DNA from: JBCBSK01 sp965250105
GTDB lineage: Bacteria > Pseudomonadota > Alphaproteobacteria > Rhizobiales > Tepidamorphaceae
NCBI GenBank assembly: GCA_965250105.1
Contig: OZ252290.1
Location: forward strand, 2,976,001-3,040,000
DNA length: 64,000 nucleotides
Direction of reading: 5' to 3'
Position numbers and translations under genes: made by a program. The notes below the pieces were generated by a model that saw only the letters and a list, made by a program, of their open reading frames with translations, searched no databases and was not told the origin of the DNA. Shown here piece by piece: positions 54,294 through 63,106 of this stretch (position 1 is the first letter of the stretch; each line of letters begins with the position of its first letter).

Positions 54294-54435
54294 TCCGCCG
54301 TCGTGGCGGTGCGAGATCGGCCTGGCCACCCTCGTCGGACGGCCCCGTCATCGCGTGCGAGCCGCCCTATAGAGCATTTTCCCGGCCATGGGAATCCACC
54401 CGTCCGCGCCCGCGTCGATATTCACAGCCTGATAC

Positions 54436-56082
54436 TCACATCTCCGACAGCTTCGCAACCGGCGTGATGACGTCGGGATCGGTCTTGAGATGGATCAGCG
54501 CTGGCCGGTCGGCGACGCGCGCTTCGGCGAAGGCGGCGGGAAAATCCGCGCTGCGGGTAACGCTCAGGCCGATGCCGCCATGGGCGCGGGCGAGGGCGGC
54601 GAAATCGGGGTTGCCGAGCCCGGTCGCCGACACACGGCCGGGATAGGCGCGCTCCTGATGCATGCGGATCGTGCCATACATGCCGTTATCGGCGACGATG
54701 ACGATGACCGCCGCGTCGGCCTGGGCGGCGGTGGCGAATTCCTGTCCCGTCATCTGGAAACAGCCATCGCCCGCGAAGCAGACGACGGAGCGGTCGGGAT
54801 GGCGCAGCTTGGCGGCGACGGCCGCCGGCAGACCATAGCCCATCGAGCCCGAGGTCGGCGCGAGTTGGGTGCCATACCCCCCGAAGCGATAAAATCTGTG
54901 CAGCCAGATCGCGTAGTTCCCCGCGCCATTGGTCAGGATCGCGTCCTCGGGCAGGGTATCGCGCAGATGGCCGATCACGGCCCCCATGTCGACATGGTCG
55001 GGCGAAGCATCGGCGCGTTGTGGCGTCGCGGTCCAGTCGAGATAGTCCTGATGCGCCGCCGCCGCGCGGCCTTGGCTGGCGCTCTGTGGCGAAGCATCGG
55101 CCAGCGCGTCGAGAAATGTGTCGGGCGTGGCGTTGATCGCGAGATCGGGCGTGTAGATCCGGCCGAGTTCCTCGGGCCCCGGATGGACGTGGATCAGCGT
55201 CTGGCGCGGCGCGGGGATATCGAGGAGCGAGAAATCCTGGCTCGGATTTTCGGAAAACCGCGCGCCGAGCAGCAGAACCAGATCACTGTCGGCGATCCGC
55301 GCCTTGAGCCTGTGATTGATGCCGAGCCCGACATCGCCAGCATAGTTGGGATGAAGATGGTCGAAGAGCTGCTGGCGGCGGAAGGACACGCCGACCGGCA
55401 GGTCCCAGCGCTCCGCTAGCCCCTGCGTCTTGCGGACCGCATCCGCCGACCAGCGCGAGCCGCCGAGAACGACGATCGGCCGTTCGGCCGTCCGCAGCAG
55501 GTCCACGGCGCGTCGCGTGGCGTCGGGGGCCGGCGCGGGCGAGGCCACCTCGACGCGGGGCCCCGGCCGGGCGTCGGTCTGGTCGCGCAGCATGTCCTCG
55601 GGCAGCGCCAGGACAACCGGGCCGGGCCGCCCCGACATCGCCACATGGAAGGCATGGGCGATGACTTCGGGAATCCGGTCGGCCTGGTCGATCTCCTCGA
55701 CCCATTTGGCGAGATCGCGGAAGGTTTGCCGGTAGTCGACTTCCTGAAAGGCTTCGCGGCCCTTCATATGCCGGCCGATCTGGCCGACGAACAGGAGCAT
55801 CGGCGTCGAATCCTGCTTAGCGATATGCACGCCGCAGGCCGCGTTGGTGGCGCCGGGGCCGCGCGTGACCAGCGCGATGCCGGGCCGGCCGGTCATCTTG
55901 CCGTCGGCCTCGGCCATGATCGCCGCGCCACCCTCATGGCGCGCCACGACCGTGTCGATCGCCGCGTCATGGAGCCCGTCCAGCACGTCGAGATAGCTTT
56001 CGCCGGGCACGCAGAAAACCCGCGTTATGCCCTGGGCCTCAAGGCACCGGACCAGGCAATGTCCGCCGGATATCATGGTCAT
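54436..56082 (-). CDS. thiamine diphosphate-dependent enzyme, acetolactate synthase-like
   Basis: A 548-residue ThDP enzyme with three domains. The N-terminal PYR domain has GITRVFCVPGESYLDVLDGLHDAAIDTVVARHEGGAAIMAEADGKMTGRPGIALVTRGPGATNAACGV, including the catalytic Glu region (GESYLD). The central domain follows, and the C-terminal PP domain has the ThDP motif GDGCFQMTGQEFATAAQADAAVIVIVADNGMYG (GDG-x..-N). It resembles the acetolactate synthase large-subunit group but lies alone without a small subunit, so it is more likely an oxo-acid decarboxylase or similar than the biosynthetic enzyme. Substrate is unknown. It is divergent from the OmpA lipoprotein gene. Confidence 0.9.
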   Translation of the reverse strand: MTMISGGHCLVRCLEAQGITRVFCVPGESYLDVLDGLHDAAIDTVVARHEGGAAIMAEADGKMTGRPGIALVTRGPGATNAACGVHIAKQDSTPMLLFVGQIGRHMKGREAFQEVDYRQTFRDLAKWVEEIDQADRIPEVIAHAFHVAMSGRPGPVVLALPEDMLRDQTDARPGPRVEVASPAPAPDATRRAVDLLRTAERPIVVLGGSRWSADAVRKTQGLAERWDLPVGVSFRRQQLFDHLHPNYAGDVGLGINHRLKARIADSDLVLLLGARFSENPSQDFSLLDIPAPRQTLIHVHPGPEELGRIYTPDLAINATPDTFLDALADASPQSASQGRAAAAHQDYLDWTATPQRADASPDHVDMGAVIGHLRDTLPEDAILTNGAGNYAIWLHRFYRFGGYGTQLAPTSGSMGYGLPAAVAAKLRHPDRSVVCFAGDGCFQMTGQEFATAAQADAAVIVIVADNGMYGTIRMHQERAYPGRVSATGLGNPDFAALARAHGGIGLSVTRSADFPAAFAEARVADRPALIHLKTDPDVITPVAKLSEM

Positions 56083-56291
56083 TCCTCCGGTAAGGGGGCG
56101 GCGCGCGGCGCGCCGGACTGATGTCTGTGCATGAGCCGGCCGGCCGGTTCAACCTGATTTGCCGTCAAAGGCCGATTTACCGCGCCGCGAAATCGCCATA
56201 GTCTCGGGGCCTGAAACGCGGGGCCGCGCGCCGCATGCGGGGCAAGCCGACACGCCAGAGCAAACCCTACCCGCCGGATGGAGACCGAGCC

Positions 56292-56951
56292 ATGATGTTT
56301 CGAGCCCTTGCCTGCGCCGCCGTTCTGTTCGTCGGCGCCTGTTCGACCGACCCCTTCACCGGCCAGCAGCAGATTTCCAACACGGCCGGTGGGGCCGCGA
56401 TCGGCGCCGCGCTTGGCGGGCTCGCCGGCGCGGTGATCGGCAACAATACCGGCAGTGGTGATGCCCGGCGCGGCGCGCTGATCGGCGCCGGCATCGGCGC
56501 GCTGACCGGCGGCGGCATCGGCCTCTATATGGACCGTCAGGAAGCCCTCCTGCGCGAAAGGCTGCAGAATACCGGCGTCAGCGTGACCCGCGTCGGCGAC
56601 CATATCGTCCTGAACATGCCGTCGGCGATCACCTTCGATACCGACAGCGCCAATCTGAAGCCGCAATTCTTCGGCGTGCTGAATTCGGTGGCGCTGGTGT
56701 TCCAGGAGTTCAACCGGACGCTCGTTGATATCGACGGCTTCACCGATTCGACCGGGTCTGAAGAATATAACCTTCAGCTGTCGCAGCGCCGGGCGCTGTC
56801 GGTGGCCAGCTATCTGGCGAGCCAGGGCGTCGACAGCCGGCGCTTCCTGATCAACGGCTTCGGCGAGACCCGGCCGATCGCGTCCAACGCGACCGCCGAG
56901 GGTCGGGCGCAGAACCGCCGGGTCGAAATCCGCATCGTCCCGCTGACGTAG
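56292..56951 (+). CDS. OmpA family outer-membrane lipoprotein (YiaD-like)
   Basis: A 219-residue lipoprotein. The signal ends at the lipobox VGAC (MMFRALACAAVLFVGA|CSTDPF). Next is a glycine-zipper segment (GGAAIGAALGGLAGAVIGNNTGSGDARRGALIGAGIGALTGGGIGLYMD), which may insert in the membrane, then a C-terminal OmpA peptidoglycan-binding domain (ITFDTDSANLKPQFFGVLNSVALVFQEFNRTLVDIDGFTDSTGSEEYNLQLSQRRALSVASYLASQGVDSRRFLINGFGETRPIASNATAEGRAQNRRVEI). It would link outer membrane and peptidoglycan. It is followed by a terminator. Confidence 0.93.
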   Translation: MMFRALACAAVLFVGACSTDPFTGQQQISNTAGGAAIGAALGGLAGAVIGNNTGSGDARRGALIGAGIGALTGGGIGLYMDRQEALLRERLQNTGVSVTRVGDHIVLNMPSAITFDTDSANLKPQFFGVLNSVALVFQEFNRTLVDIDGFTDSTGSEEYNLQLSQRRALSVASYLASQGVDSRRFLINGFGETRPIASNATAEGRAQNRRVEIRIVPLT

Positions 56952-57007
56952 AAGCCGTTTCGATCTCGCGTCCGCTGCGGACGTGACCTACCTTGCGATC
57001 CGGATCG

Positions 57008-57035
57008 GGCCGCGTCGTTCACGGCGCGGCCTGTT
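57008..57035 (+). terminator. probable terminator after the OmpA lipoprotein gene
   Basis: Stem GGCCGCG (57008-57014) with CGCGGCC (57025-57031), followed by TGTTTCG. The U-run is short, so efficiency is uncertain. Confidence 0.5.
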
Positions 57036-57054
57036 TCGCTTGTTCGGGCGGTGA

Positions 57055-57717
57055 TCAGGCCTCGACGACGACGCGGGCGCCGACCCGGGCGCGTTCATAG
57101 AGATCGATCGCGTCGTGATTGAACAACCTGATGCAGCCGCTCGACACCGCATGGCCGATGCTCTGCGGCTCGTTGGTGCCGTGCAGCCGGTAGAGCGTGT
57201 CGCGGCCGCCGCGATACAGATAGAGCGCGCGAGCGCCGAGCGGATTGCCGAGCCCGCCGGGCATGCCGCCGGCCCAGCGGCGCAGTTCCGGCTGGCGCCG
57301 GATCATCGGCGCCGGCGGTGTCCAGGTCGGCCATTTGGCCTTGCGCCCGATGCGCGCCGAACCGGCCCAGGCGAAGCCCTGGCGGCCGACGCCGACGCCG
57401 TAGCGCATCGCGGTGCCGCCTTCCTGAACGAGATAGAGGCGGCGCTCATGCGGGCGCACGATGATGGTGCCGGGTCGGTGGCGTGTCTCGAAGGGCACTT
57501 CCTGGCGCAGGACGTCGCGGTCGACCTGGGTATAGTTCAGGGCCGGCAGGGGAAAGCGCTCTTCGGGGCGCGCCGAATACATCCGGCTATAGGCCGAACC
57601 CATGGTGCCCGTGGCGCAGCCGGCCACCGCCAGCGGCAGGCCGGCGATGAACAGCCGGCGGCTGAGGCTCGTTTTCGAGAGTTGCGCGATATCCGGGAGG
57701 TGCTGCTTGCTCGTCAT
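57055..57717 (-). CDS. L,D-transpeptidase (YkuD domain)
   Basis: A 220-residue exported cell-wall enzyme. The N-terminus has a twin-arginine/lipoprotein-like signal (SLSRRLFIAGLPLAVAGCATG). The YkuD domain carries the catalytic block LHGTNEPQSIGHAVSSGCIRLFNHDAIDLY, with His and the nucleophilic Cys of SSGCIR. It cross-links peptidoglycan or anchors proteins by 3-3 links in the periplasm. The start is chosen at 57717 (AGGGGCATC just upstream); a longer frame exists. It is convergent with the OmpA lipoprotein. Confidence 0.92.
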   Translation of the reverse strand: MTSKQHLPDIAQLSKTSLSRRLFIAGLPLAVAGCATGTMGSAYSRMYSARPEERFPLPALNYTQVDRDVLRQEVPFETRHRPGTIIVRPHERRLYLVQEGGTAMRYGVGVGRQGFAWAGSARIGRKAKWPTWTPPAPMIRRQPELRRWAGGMPGGLGNPLGARALYLYRGGRDTLYRLHGTNEPQSIGHAVSSGCIRLFNHDAIDLYERARVGARVVVEA

Positions 57718-58020
57718 GATGCCCCTGCTCAAAAAATCGGATCGTTCCATCACTCGCCAAACACGCCCCGAAAGATCGTGGTCGAAGGCCGGGCCTTGTC
57801 CCAAGATGAGGCGACGACCCCTCCTTAGCCTGCGGAGATATACGGACGGTTAACGTTGATGTGAGGTTAAGACGCCGCGCGCCAACTGTTGCGGGTCGGC
57901 CACAGCCGCGCCCGGACGAGACGGTTCTGGTCAAGTTTTGCCGGGCATGCTTCATTACCCGACAGATGGGCGCGGTGGCGCACGGCACCGAGACAACCGA
58001 GACAGTGGAGAGATGCGGTC

Positions 58021-58569
58021 ATGGATATGGAAGGTTCTCAGCGGATCGAGGCGCCGCGCGACACGGTCTGGGCGGCGCTGAACGATCCCGATGTCCTCAA
58101 GGAGAGCATTCCGGGCTGCCAGGAGCTCGACAAGACGTCCGACAATGAATTCAAGGCCAAGGTGACGCTGAAGATCGGGCCCGTTAAGGCGACCTTCAAC
58201 GGCCAGGTCAGTCTCGAGGATCTCGATCCGCCGAACGGCTACCGCATCGTCGGCGAGGGCACCGGTGGTGCCGCCGGCTTCGCCAAGGGCGGCGCCGAGG
58301 TGGCGCTCGAAGAGGATGGCCCCGAGGCCACGCTGCTGACCTACAAGGTGCATGCCGATATCGGCGGCAAGATCGCCCAGCTCGGATCACGGCTGATCGA
58401 TTCGACGTCCAAGAAGCTCGCCGGTCAGTTCTTCCAGAATTTCAGCGACGTCGTGGCCCCGCCGCCGCCGGGCGACGAGGCGGAAACCGCCGGTGGCAAG
58501 AAGAAGGGCTGGTTCTCCTTCATGCGCGGCGGCAAGAAGGACGCCGCCGAGGACGGCACGCCCGCCTGA
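58021..58569 (+). CDS. CoxG-like SRPBCC family protein (carbon monoxide dehydrogenase subunit G type)
   Basis: A 182-residue START/SRPBCC-fold protein. It begins MDMEGSQRIEAPRDTVWAALNDPDVLKESIPGCQELDKTSDNEFKAKVTLKIGPVKATFNGQVSLEDLDPPNGYRIVGEGTGGAAGFAKGGAEVAL, the CoxG pattern, and ends with a Pro-rich and Lys-rich tail (APPPPGDEAETAGGKKKGWFSFMRGGKKD) that may touch the membrane. CoxG proteins help CODH/xanthine-dehydrogenase-type molybdoenzymes associate with the membrane, but no cox genes are here, so its partner is unknown. Confidence 0.9.
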   Translation: MDMEGSQRIEAPRDTVWAALNDPDVLKESIPGCQELDKTSDNEFKAKVTLKIGPVKATFNGQVSLEDLDPPNGYRIVGEGTGGAAGFAKGGAEVALEEDGPEATLLTYKVHADIGGKIAQLGSRLIDSTSKKLAGQFFQNFSDVVAPPPPGDEAETAGGKKKGWFSFMRGGKKDAAEDGTPA

Positions 58570-58600
58570 CGACGGGCTTCGACCTGGTCCGACGTCGATC

Positions 58601-58870
58601 CTAGCAGGCCAGTTCGCGACCGTGCTCGCTGACGAAGTGCCGGAGCGCTTCGATCAGGCTCTGCGCATGGTGCAGGTCGTTCCTGTCGAGCGCCTGGCGG
58701 ATGTCGTCGATGATCATCTGGCGGATGCGTTCCGGCCCCGCCGGCTGATGCATCAGATAGTCGGCCAGGGCGGCCGCCGTGATGTCCGGTACGTGTTCGT
58801 GTTCTGCGATCGCGGCCACTTCGTCGTCCGTCAGGCCGCACAGCGCGATGATGTCCTCTTTCGAGATCAT
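58601..58870 (-). CDS. small hypothetical protein (89 aa)
   Basis: An 89-residue, helix-rich cytosolic protein: MISKEDIIALCGLTDDEVAAIAEHEHVPDITAAALADYLMHQPAGPERIRQMIIDDIRQALDRNDLHHAQSLIEALRHFVSEHGRELAC. A perfect AGGAGG precedes the start, so it is very likely real. The arrangement of helices with ITAAALADYL and a hydrophobic heptad pattern suggests a small helical bundle. I recognise no named family. It is convergent with the CoxG-like gene and divergent from the asparaginase. Confidence 0.75.
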   Translation of the reverse strand: MISKEDIIALCGLTDDEVAAIAEHEHVPDITAAALADYLMHQPAGPERIRQMIIDDIRQALDRNDLHHAQSLIEALRHFVSEHGRELAC

Positions 58871-58995
58871 GGGCGCGTCCTCCTAAACCTATAATAGTGC
58901 ACAATGGATGAGCAGGCTTGATCGGGATCAGTCAGCGTGATTGACCAATCTTCGCGCATGGGTTGAGACCAAGAAGGCCCGGGGAGAATGCCGCC

Positions 58996-60012
58996 ATGGT
59001 CAATCCTGTACTGGTCGAGGTGTCGCGCGGCGGCCGTGTCGAGAGCGCGCATCGCGGCGCCATCGTCATCGCCGGACCGGGCGACACGACGGTCTGGTCG
59101 CTCGGCGACGGCGATCGCCCGGTCTTCCCGCGTTCGGCGATCAAGGCCTTGCAGGCACTACCGCTGATCGAGAGCGGGGCGGCCGACCGCTTCGGCTTCA
59201 CGCCGGCGGAACTCGCGCTGGCCTGCGCGTCCCACAATGGCGAACCGGGCCATGTCGCGACCGCGCGCGCCATGCTGGGCAAGCTCGGTCTCGACGAAAC
59301 GGCGCTAGCCTGCGGGCCGCATCGCTCGATCCTGGAAGCCGAGGCCGTGGCGATGATCGAGCGCGGCGACAGCTTGGGACCTGGGCACAACAACTGTTCG
59401 GGCAAGCATGCCGGCATGCTGGCGCTGGCGCGAGCGCTGGACGCGCCGACCGCCGGCTATGAGCGCCCGAACCATCCCGTCCAAGCGGCGGTGCGCGCCG
59501 TTCTGGCCGACATGACGGGCGTCGCGGTCGACGCCGCCGAGGCTGGTATCGATGGTTGTTCGGTGCCGACCTATCCGATCCCGTTGACGGCGCTGGCGCG
59601 CGCCTTCCAGCGTTTCGCGACGGGCGAGGCGCTGCCAGACAAACGCGCCGAAGCTTGTCGGCGCCTGCGCGCTGCGTGCGCGGCTCATCCCGACATGGTC
59701 GCCGGCCGCGACCGGTTCTGCACCGACGTCATGCGCCGCTTCGGCGCGCGGGTCTTCGTCAAGACCGGTGCCGAGGGGGTGTTCTGCGCCGGCTTCCCCG
59801 AGCAGGGGCTCGGCGTCGCGCTGAAGATCGACGACGGCGCGACGCGCGCCTCGGAAGCCGCGATGGCCGCCCTTATCGCGCGCGTCCTGGCGCTGGGCGG
59901 GGAGGACGCGTCCTTTCTCGCGCGCTGGCGCGACCGGCCGATCCTGAACTGGACCGGCACCGAGACCGGCCGGATCACGAGCGGCGACTGGGGGGATGCA
60001 TGGCCGCGATGA
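58996..60012 (+). CDS. asparaginase, Rhizobium etli ReAV-type (AspII family)
   Basis: A 338-residue L-asparaginase of the class described from Rhizobium etli (ReAII/ReAV type), unrelated to the E. coli enzymes. The equivalents of its active-site residues are all present at an offset of one: Ser47 and Lys50 (FPRSAIKALQ), Ser79, Cys134 and Lys137 (HNNCSGKHAGML), Asp186 and Cys188 (GIDGCSVPTYP). It hydrolyses asparagine to aspartate and ammonia in the cytoplasm, with the Cys/Lys site binding zinc in the known structure. GGGGAG precedes ATG 58996. It is followed by a thiolase-like gene about 95 bp later. Confidence 0.92.
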   Translation: MVNPVLVEVSRGGRVESAHRGAIVIAGPGDTTVWSLGDGDRPVFPRSAIKALQALPLIESGAADRFGFTPAELALACASHNGEPGHVATARAMLGKLGLDETALACGPHRSILEAEAVAMIERGDSLGPGHNNCSGKHAGMLALARALDAPTAGYERPNHPVQAAVRAVLADMTGVAVDAAEAGIDGCSVPTYPIPLTALARAFQRFATGEALPDKRAEACRRLRAACAAHPDMVAGRDRFCTDVMRRFGARVFVKTGAEGVFCAGFPEQGLGVALKIDDGATRASEAAMAALIARVLALGGEDASFLARWRDRPILNWTGTETGRITSGDWGDAWPR

Positions 60013-60106
60013 CGGCATGCGCCATTGAGCCCGCCGCACCGCTCCCCTATGTTGCACGGCAGAAAGATCCGTGAAGCCTATCTGAAGCTCATCTCAGGAG
60101 ACGTTC

Positions 60107-61276
60107 ATGACCGCGTGCATTGTCGGCTGGCATCATCTGCCGTTTGGAAAGCTTGAGGGCGAAACCGTCGAAAGCCTGGTCGTTTCGGCCGCCGATGGCG
60201 CGCTGAAGGATGCCGGTCTCGACGCGTCCGATGTCGACGAGATCGTGCTCGGCCATTTCAATGGCGGCTTCTCGGCGCAGGATTTCACCGCGAGCCTGGT
60301 GCTGCAGGCCGATGACGGGTTCCGCTTCAAGCCGACGACGCGGGTCGAGAATGCCTGCGCCACGGGCTCGGCCGCGGTGCATCAGGGTATCAAGGCGATC
60401 GCGGCGGGCTCGGCGCGGGTCGTGCTCGTCGTCGGCGTCGAGCAGATGACGGCGACGCCCGGCCGCGAGATCGGCAATATCCTGCTCAAGGCGTCCTATC
60501 TGCCCGAGGACGGCGACACGCCGGCGGGCTTTGCCGGCGTCTTCGGCAAGATCGCCCAGCTCTACTTCCAGCGCCATGGCGACCAGTCCGACGCGCTGGC
60601 GATGATCGCGGCGAAGAACCACAAGAACGGCGTCAACAATCCCTACGCCCAGATGCGCAAGGATTTTGGCTATGATTTCTGCCGTGCCGAAAGCGAGAAG
60701 AACCCCTATGTCGCGGGTCCGCTGAAGCGCACCGACTGCTCGCTCGTCTCCGACGGGGCGGCCGCGATCGTGTTGACCGACACCAAGACCGCGCTCGGCA
60801 TGAAGCGCGCGGTGGCCTTCCGGGGCACGGCGCATGCGCAGGATTTCCTGCCCATGTCGAAGCGCGATATCCTGAAATTCGAGGGTTGCGCGACCGCCTG
60901 GCAGCGCGCGCTGGCCGATGCCGGCGTCAGCCTCGATGATCTGTCCTTCGTCGAAACCCATGACTGCTTCACCATCGCCGAACTCATCGAATATGAGGCG
61001 ATGGGGCTGGTGCCGGAAGGCGAGGGGGCGCGCGCCATCGCCGAAGGCCTGACCGAGATGGACGGCAAGCTGCCGGTCAACCCCTCGGGCGGCCTCAAGG
61101 CGAAGGGCCATCCGATCGGGGCGACGGGCGTGTCGATGCATGCCCTGACCGCGATGCAGCTGACCGGCGAAGCGCCCGACGGCATGCAGATCGACGATGC
61201 CAAGCTCGGCGGCATCTTCAACATGGGCGGGGCCGCGGTGGCCAATTACGTGTCGGTTCTCGAACGGATCAAGTGA
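60107..61276 (+). CDS. thiolase family protein (SCP2-thiolase-like acetyl-CoA acetyltransferase)
   Basis: A 389-residue thiolase-fold enzyme. The nucleophile is in RVENACATGSAAVHQGIKAI; the C-terminal catalytic elements are ETHDCFTIAELIEYEAMGL, PVNPSGGLKAKGHPIGATGVSMHAL (the GHP and Cys/His acid-base region) and GGIFNMGGAAVANYVSVLER. The HDCF motif instead of the standard NEAFA block places it with SCP2-type thiolases. It may cleave or form beta-ketoacyl-CoA; acetoacetyl-CoA is plausible given the acetoacetate ligase in the window. AGGAGA precedes the start. Confidence 0.93.
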   Translation: MTACIVGWHHLPFGKLEGETVESLVVSAADGALKDAGLDASDVDEIVLGHFNGGFSAQDFTASLVLQADDGFRFKPTTRVENACATGSAAVHQGIKAIAAGSARVVLVVGVEQMTATPGREIGNILLKASYLPEDGDTPAGFAGVFGKIAQLYFQRHGDQSDALAMIAAKNHKNGVNNPYAQMRKDFGYDFCRAESEKNPYVAGPLKRTDCSLVSDGAAAIVLTDTKTALGMKRAVAFRGTAHAQDFLPMSKRDILKFEGCATAWQRALADAGVSLDDLSFVETHDCFTIAELIEYEAMGLVPEGEGARAIAEGLTEMDGKLPVNPSGGLKAKGHPIGATGVSMHALTAMQLTGEAPDGMQIDDAKLGGIFNMGGAAVANYVSVLERIK

Positions 61277-61328
61277 GCCGGCTTTTGATCTTGGCCGCCG
61301 GCAGGTTGGACCTTAGTAAGCCGGGTTC

Positions 61329-61805
61329 CTAGTCCGCCGGACCGATGAGCGTGCCGTCGGCGCGATGATACATCTGCCGTCCGCTGGCATCCGGTCGGAC
61401 GACGAGGTCATCGTCGGGATAGGTGACGCAGTCGATCTCCGTCCGGCGGCTGCCGACTTCGAGATAGACGGCGATCGCGTTCGAGCGGTTTTCCAGCCGG
61501 TGACCGTCGGCGATGCCGGCGGGAAAGCCGGCCATGTCGCCGGGCCCGAGCTTGCGTTCGCCCCGATCCGTCACCAGCGTCAGTTCGCCCGACAGGATCA
61601 GGACGAATTCGTCCTCGTGGCTGTGCCAGTGGCGGACGGTGGACCAGATGCCGGGGTCGAGTTCGACCCGGTTGACGCCGAACTGGTCGAGGCCCACCGC
61701 ATCGCCGAGCCGCTGCTTGCGCCGCGCGCGGCATCTGTCTGCCGCCGCCACCGGATGGCTGACGCCGCTCTCTCGCGGAACGTCGTCGATCTTTGCTGTC
61801 TTCAT
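61329..61805 (-). CDS. cupin domain protein
   Basis: A 158-residue protein with one cupin barrel. Cupin motif 1 is RHWHSHEDEFVLILSGELTLVTDRGERKLGPGDMAGFPAG (metal-ligand His and Glu) and motif 2 is DGHRLENRSNAIAVYLEVGSR. The role is unknown; such proteins bind metals and small ligands. Its ATG overlaps the stop of the DUF1127 gene upstream (ATGA, 61802-61805), so the two are translated as a coupled pair. Both lie divergent from a LysR regulator that may control them. Confidence 0.88.
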   Translation of the reverse strand: MKTAKIDDVPRESGVSHPVAAADRCRARRKQRLGDAVGLDQFGVNRVELDPGIWSTVRHWHSHEDEFVLILSGELTLVTDRGERKLGPGDMAGFPAGIADGHRLENRSNAIAVYLEVGSRRTEIDCVTYPDDDLVVRPDASGRQMYHRADGTLIGPAD

Positions 61806-62086
61806 CTGTCGACCATATCCCGATAGCGGTGCAATGTGTCACCCAGATCGCGGAAAACCGGGTCGGGATATGTGCGGTCGAGATCGGCGCGGTCGAGGCC
61901 GATATCGTTCAGGTGATGATCACTTAGCCCGCGCAATTGCCGCTGGGTCGCGCGCGCTTTCCGATAGGTCTGGAACCGCGCCGTCAGCCGGTCCAGGGCA
62001 TGGCGGACGGCCAGCCAGACGGTCGGATGCCTGTCGTCGTGGTGCCGGGCGTAGCGGGCAATGCTGTCTTGTGTCGTCGAAAACAT
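61802..62086 (-). CDS. DUF1127 domain protein
   Basis: A 94-residue, basic small protein. The C-terminal third is the DUF1127 (YjiS-like) motif RQLRGLSDHHLNDIGLDRADLDRTYPDP, and the N-terminal part (STTQDSIARYARHHDDRHPTVWLAVRHALDRLTARFQTYRKA) is helical and longer than in the shortest members. DUF1127 proteins in Rhizobiales are often under LysR (VtlR-type) control and linked to stress or small-RNA regulation. GGGAGC precedes ATG 62086. The divergent LysR gene and the T-N11-A site at 62166-62182 support such control. Function is otherwise unknown. Confidence 0.85.
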   Translation of the reverse strand: MFSTTQDSIARYARHHDDRHPTVWLAVRHALDRLTARFQTYRKARATQRQLRGLSDHHLNDIGLDRADLDRTYPDPVFRDLGDTLHRYRDMVDR

Positions 62087-62165
62087 GATGTGCTCCCATG
62101 ACTTGTCTGACCGACAATCTCGGGGCTGCGGCCGGTAACCACAAACGTCTTTGCTTGACAGTGCG

Positions 62166-62182
62166 TGTGAGGAAAAGTCACA
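62166..62182. promoter_or_regulatory. LysR-type operator (TGTGA-N7-TCACA, T-N11-A)
   Basis: TGTGA (62166-62170) and TCACA (62178-62182) form an inverted repeat with a T-N11-A core (T62168, A62180), as LysR-type regulators bind. It sits 7-23 bp before the LysR start and about 80 bp before the DUF1127 start. Confidence 0.55.
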
Positions 62183-62188
62183 TATCGT

Positions 62189-63106
62189 ATGCCCCGTCGC
62201 CTGCCGCCCCTTAATGCCCTGCGCGCCTTCGAGGCCGCCGGCCGGCATCGCAGCTTCAGCCGCGCGGCCGAGGAACTGAATGTCAGCCATGGGGCGGTGA
62301 GCCGGCATATTCGCGGCCTGGAGGACAGGTTGGGCGTGCAGCTGTTCCGAACCGTGTCGCGGGGGGTCGACCTGACCGAAGCCGGGCAGGGTTACCTCAC
62401 AGCGATCACGCCGGCGCTCGACCTTATCGCCGAAGCCACCGAAACGCTCACCGGCATCCATGATGGCTCGGTAACGATCAGCGCTGAGCCCACCTTCACC
62501 GCGCGCTGGCTGATGCCTCGGCTCGGCGGTTTCCGCGCGCGCTATCCCGACGTCGACATTCGGCTGGAAGCGTCGCCGAAGATCGCGGACCTGCACCGGC
62601 ATGAGTGCGATCTGGCGATCCGCTTCTTCAAGGGCGAAACCGATTGTTTCGGCTGTGATCTCCTCAGCCGGACACCGGTCTATCCCGTCGGCAGCCCCGA
62701 TCTCGACTGGACCGACGATCCGGAGAAGATGGCGCGCCTTGGCGTGCTGCATGACGACAATGGCGCGCTATGGCGGCGCTGGTTCGCTTTGGCCGGCCAT
62801 CCGGACATCGATCTGCCGCGCTCGCCGGTCGGCCTGACCACCTTGCTGGCGGTCGAGGGCGCGATTGCCGGGCAGGGGCTTGCCTTGGCGTCCAGCGAAA
62901 TCGTCGCCAATGACCTGGCCGCCGGCCGGCTCGTCCGGTTCTCCGATATCGGCCTCGACTATGGCGGCTACTATCTCGTCTATCTGCCGGAGACCGGCCG
63001 CCGCAAGCCCGTGCAGGCATTCCGCGCCTGGCTCATCGAGGAAACCGCGACCCTGCGCGACGCGTGCGGCCAGCCCTGGGCCGACTGTCCGGCGTCAGCC
63101 GTTTGA
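62189..63106 (+). CDS. LysR family transcriptional regulator (GcvA-like)
   Basis: A 305-residue regulator of standard length. The N-terminal winged helix (RRLPPLNALRAFEAAGRHRSFSRAAEELNVSHGAVSRHIRGLEDRLGVQLFRTVSRGVDLTEAG) is GcvA-like. The effector domain begins about residue 90 (GSVTISAEPTFTARWLMPRLGGFRARYPDVDIRLEASPKIADLHRHECDLAIRF). It is divergent from DUF1127-cupin with a T-N11-A site in between, so it probably controls these genes and itself. The 3' end overlaps the convergent beta-helix gene by 12 bp. Confidence 0.93.
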   Translation: MPRRLPPLNALRAFEAAGRHRSFSRAAEELNVSHGAVSRHIRGLEDRLGVQLFRTVSRGVDLTEAGQGYLTAITPALDLIAEATETLTGIHDGSVTISAEPTFTARWLMPRLGGFRARYPDVDIRLEASPKIADLHRHECDLAIRFFKGETDCFGCDLLSRTPVYPVGSPDLDWTDDPEKMARLGVLHDDNGALWRRWFALAGHPDIDLPRSPVGLTTLLAVEGAIAGQGLALASSEIVANDLAAGRLVRFSDIGLDYGGYYLVYLPETGRRKPVQAFRAWLIEETATLRDACGQPWADCPASAV

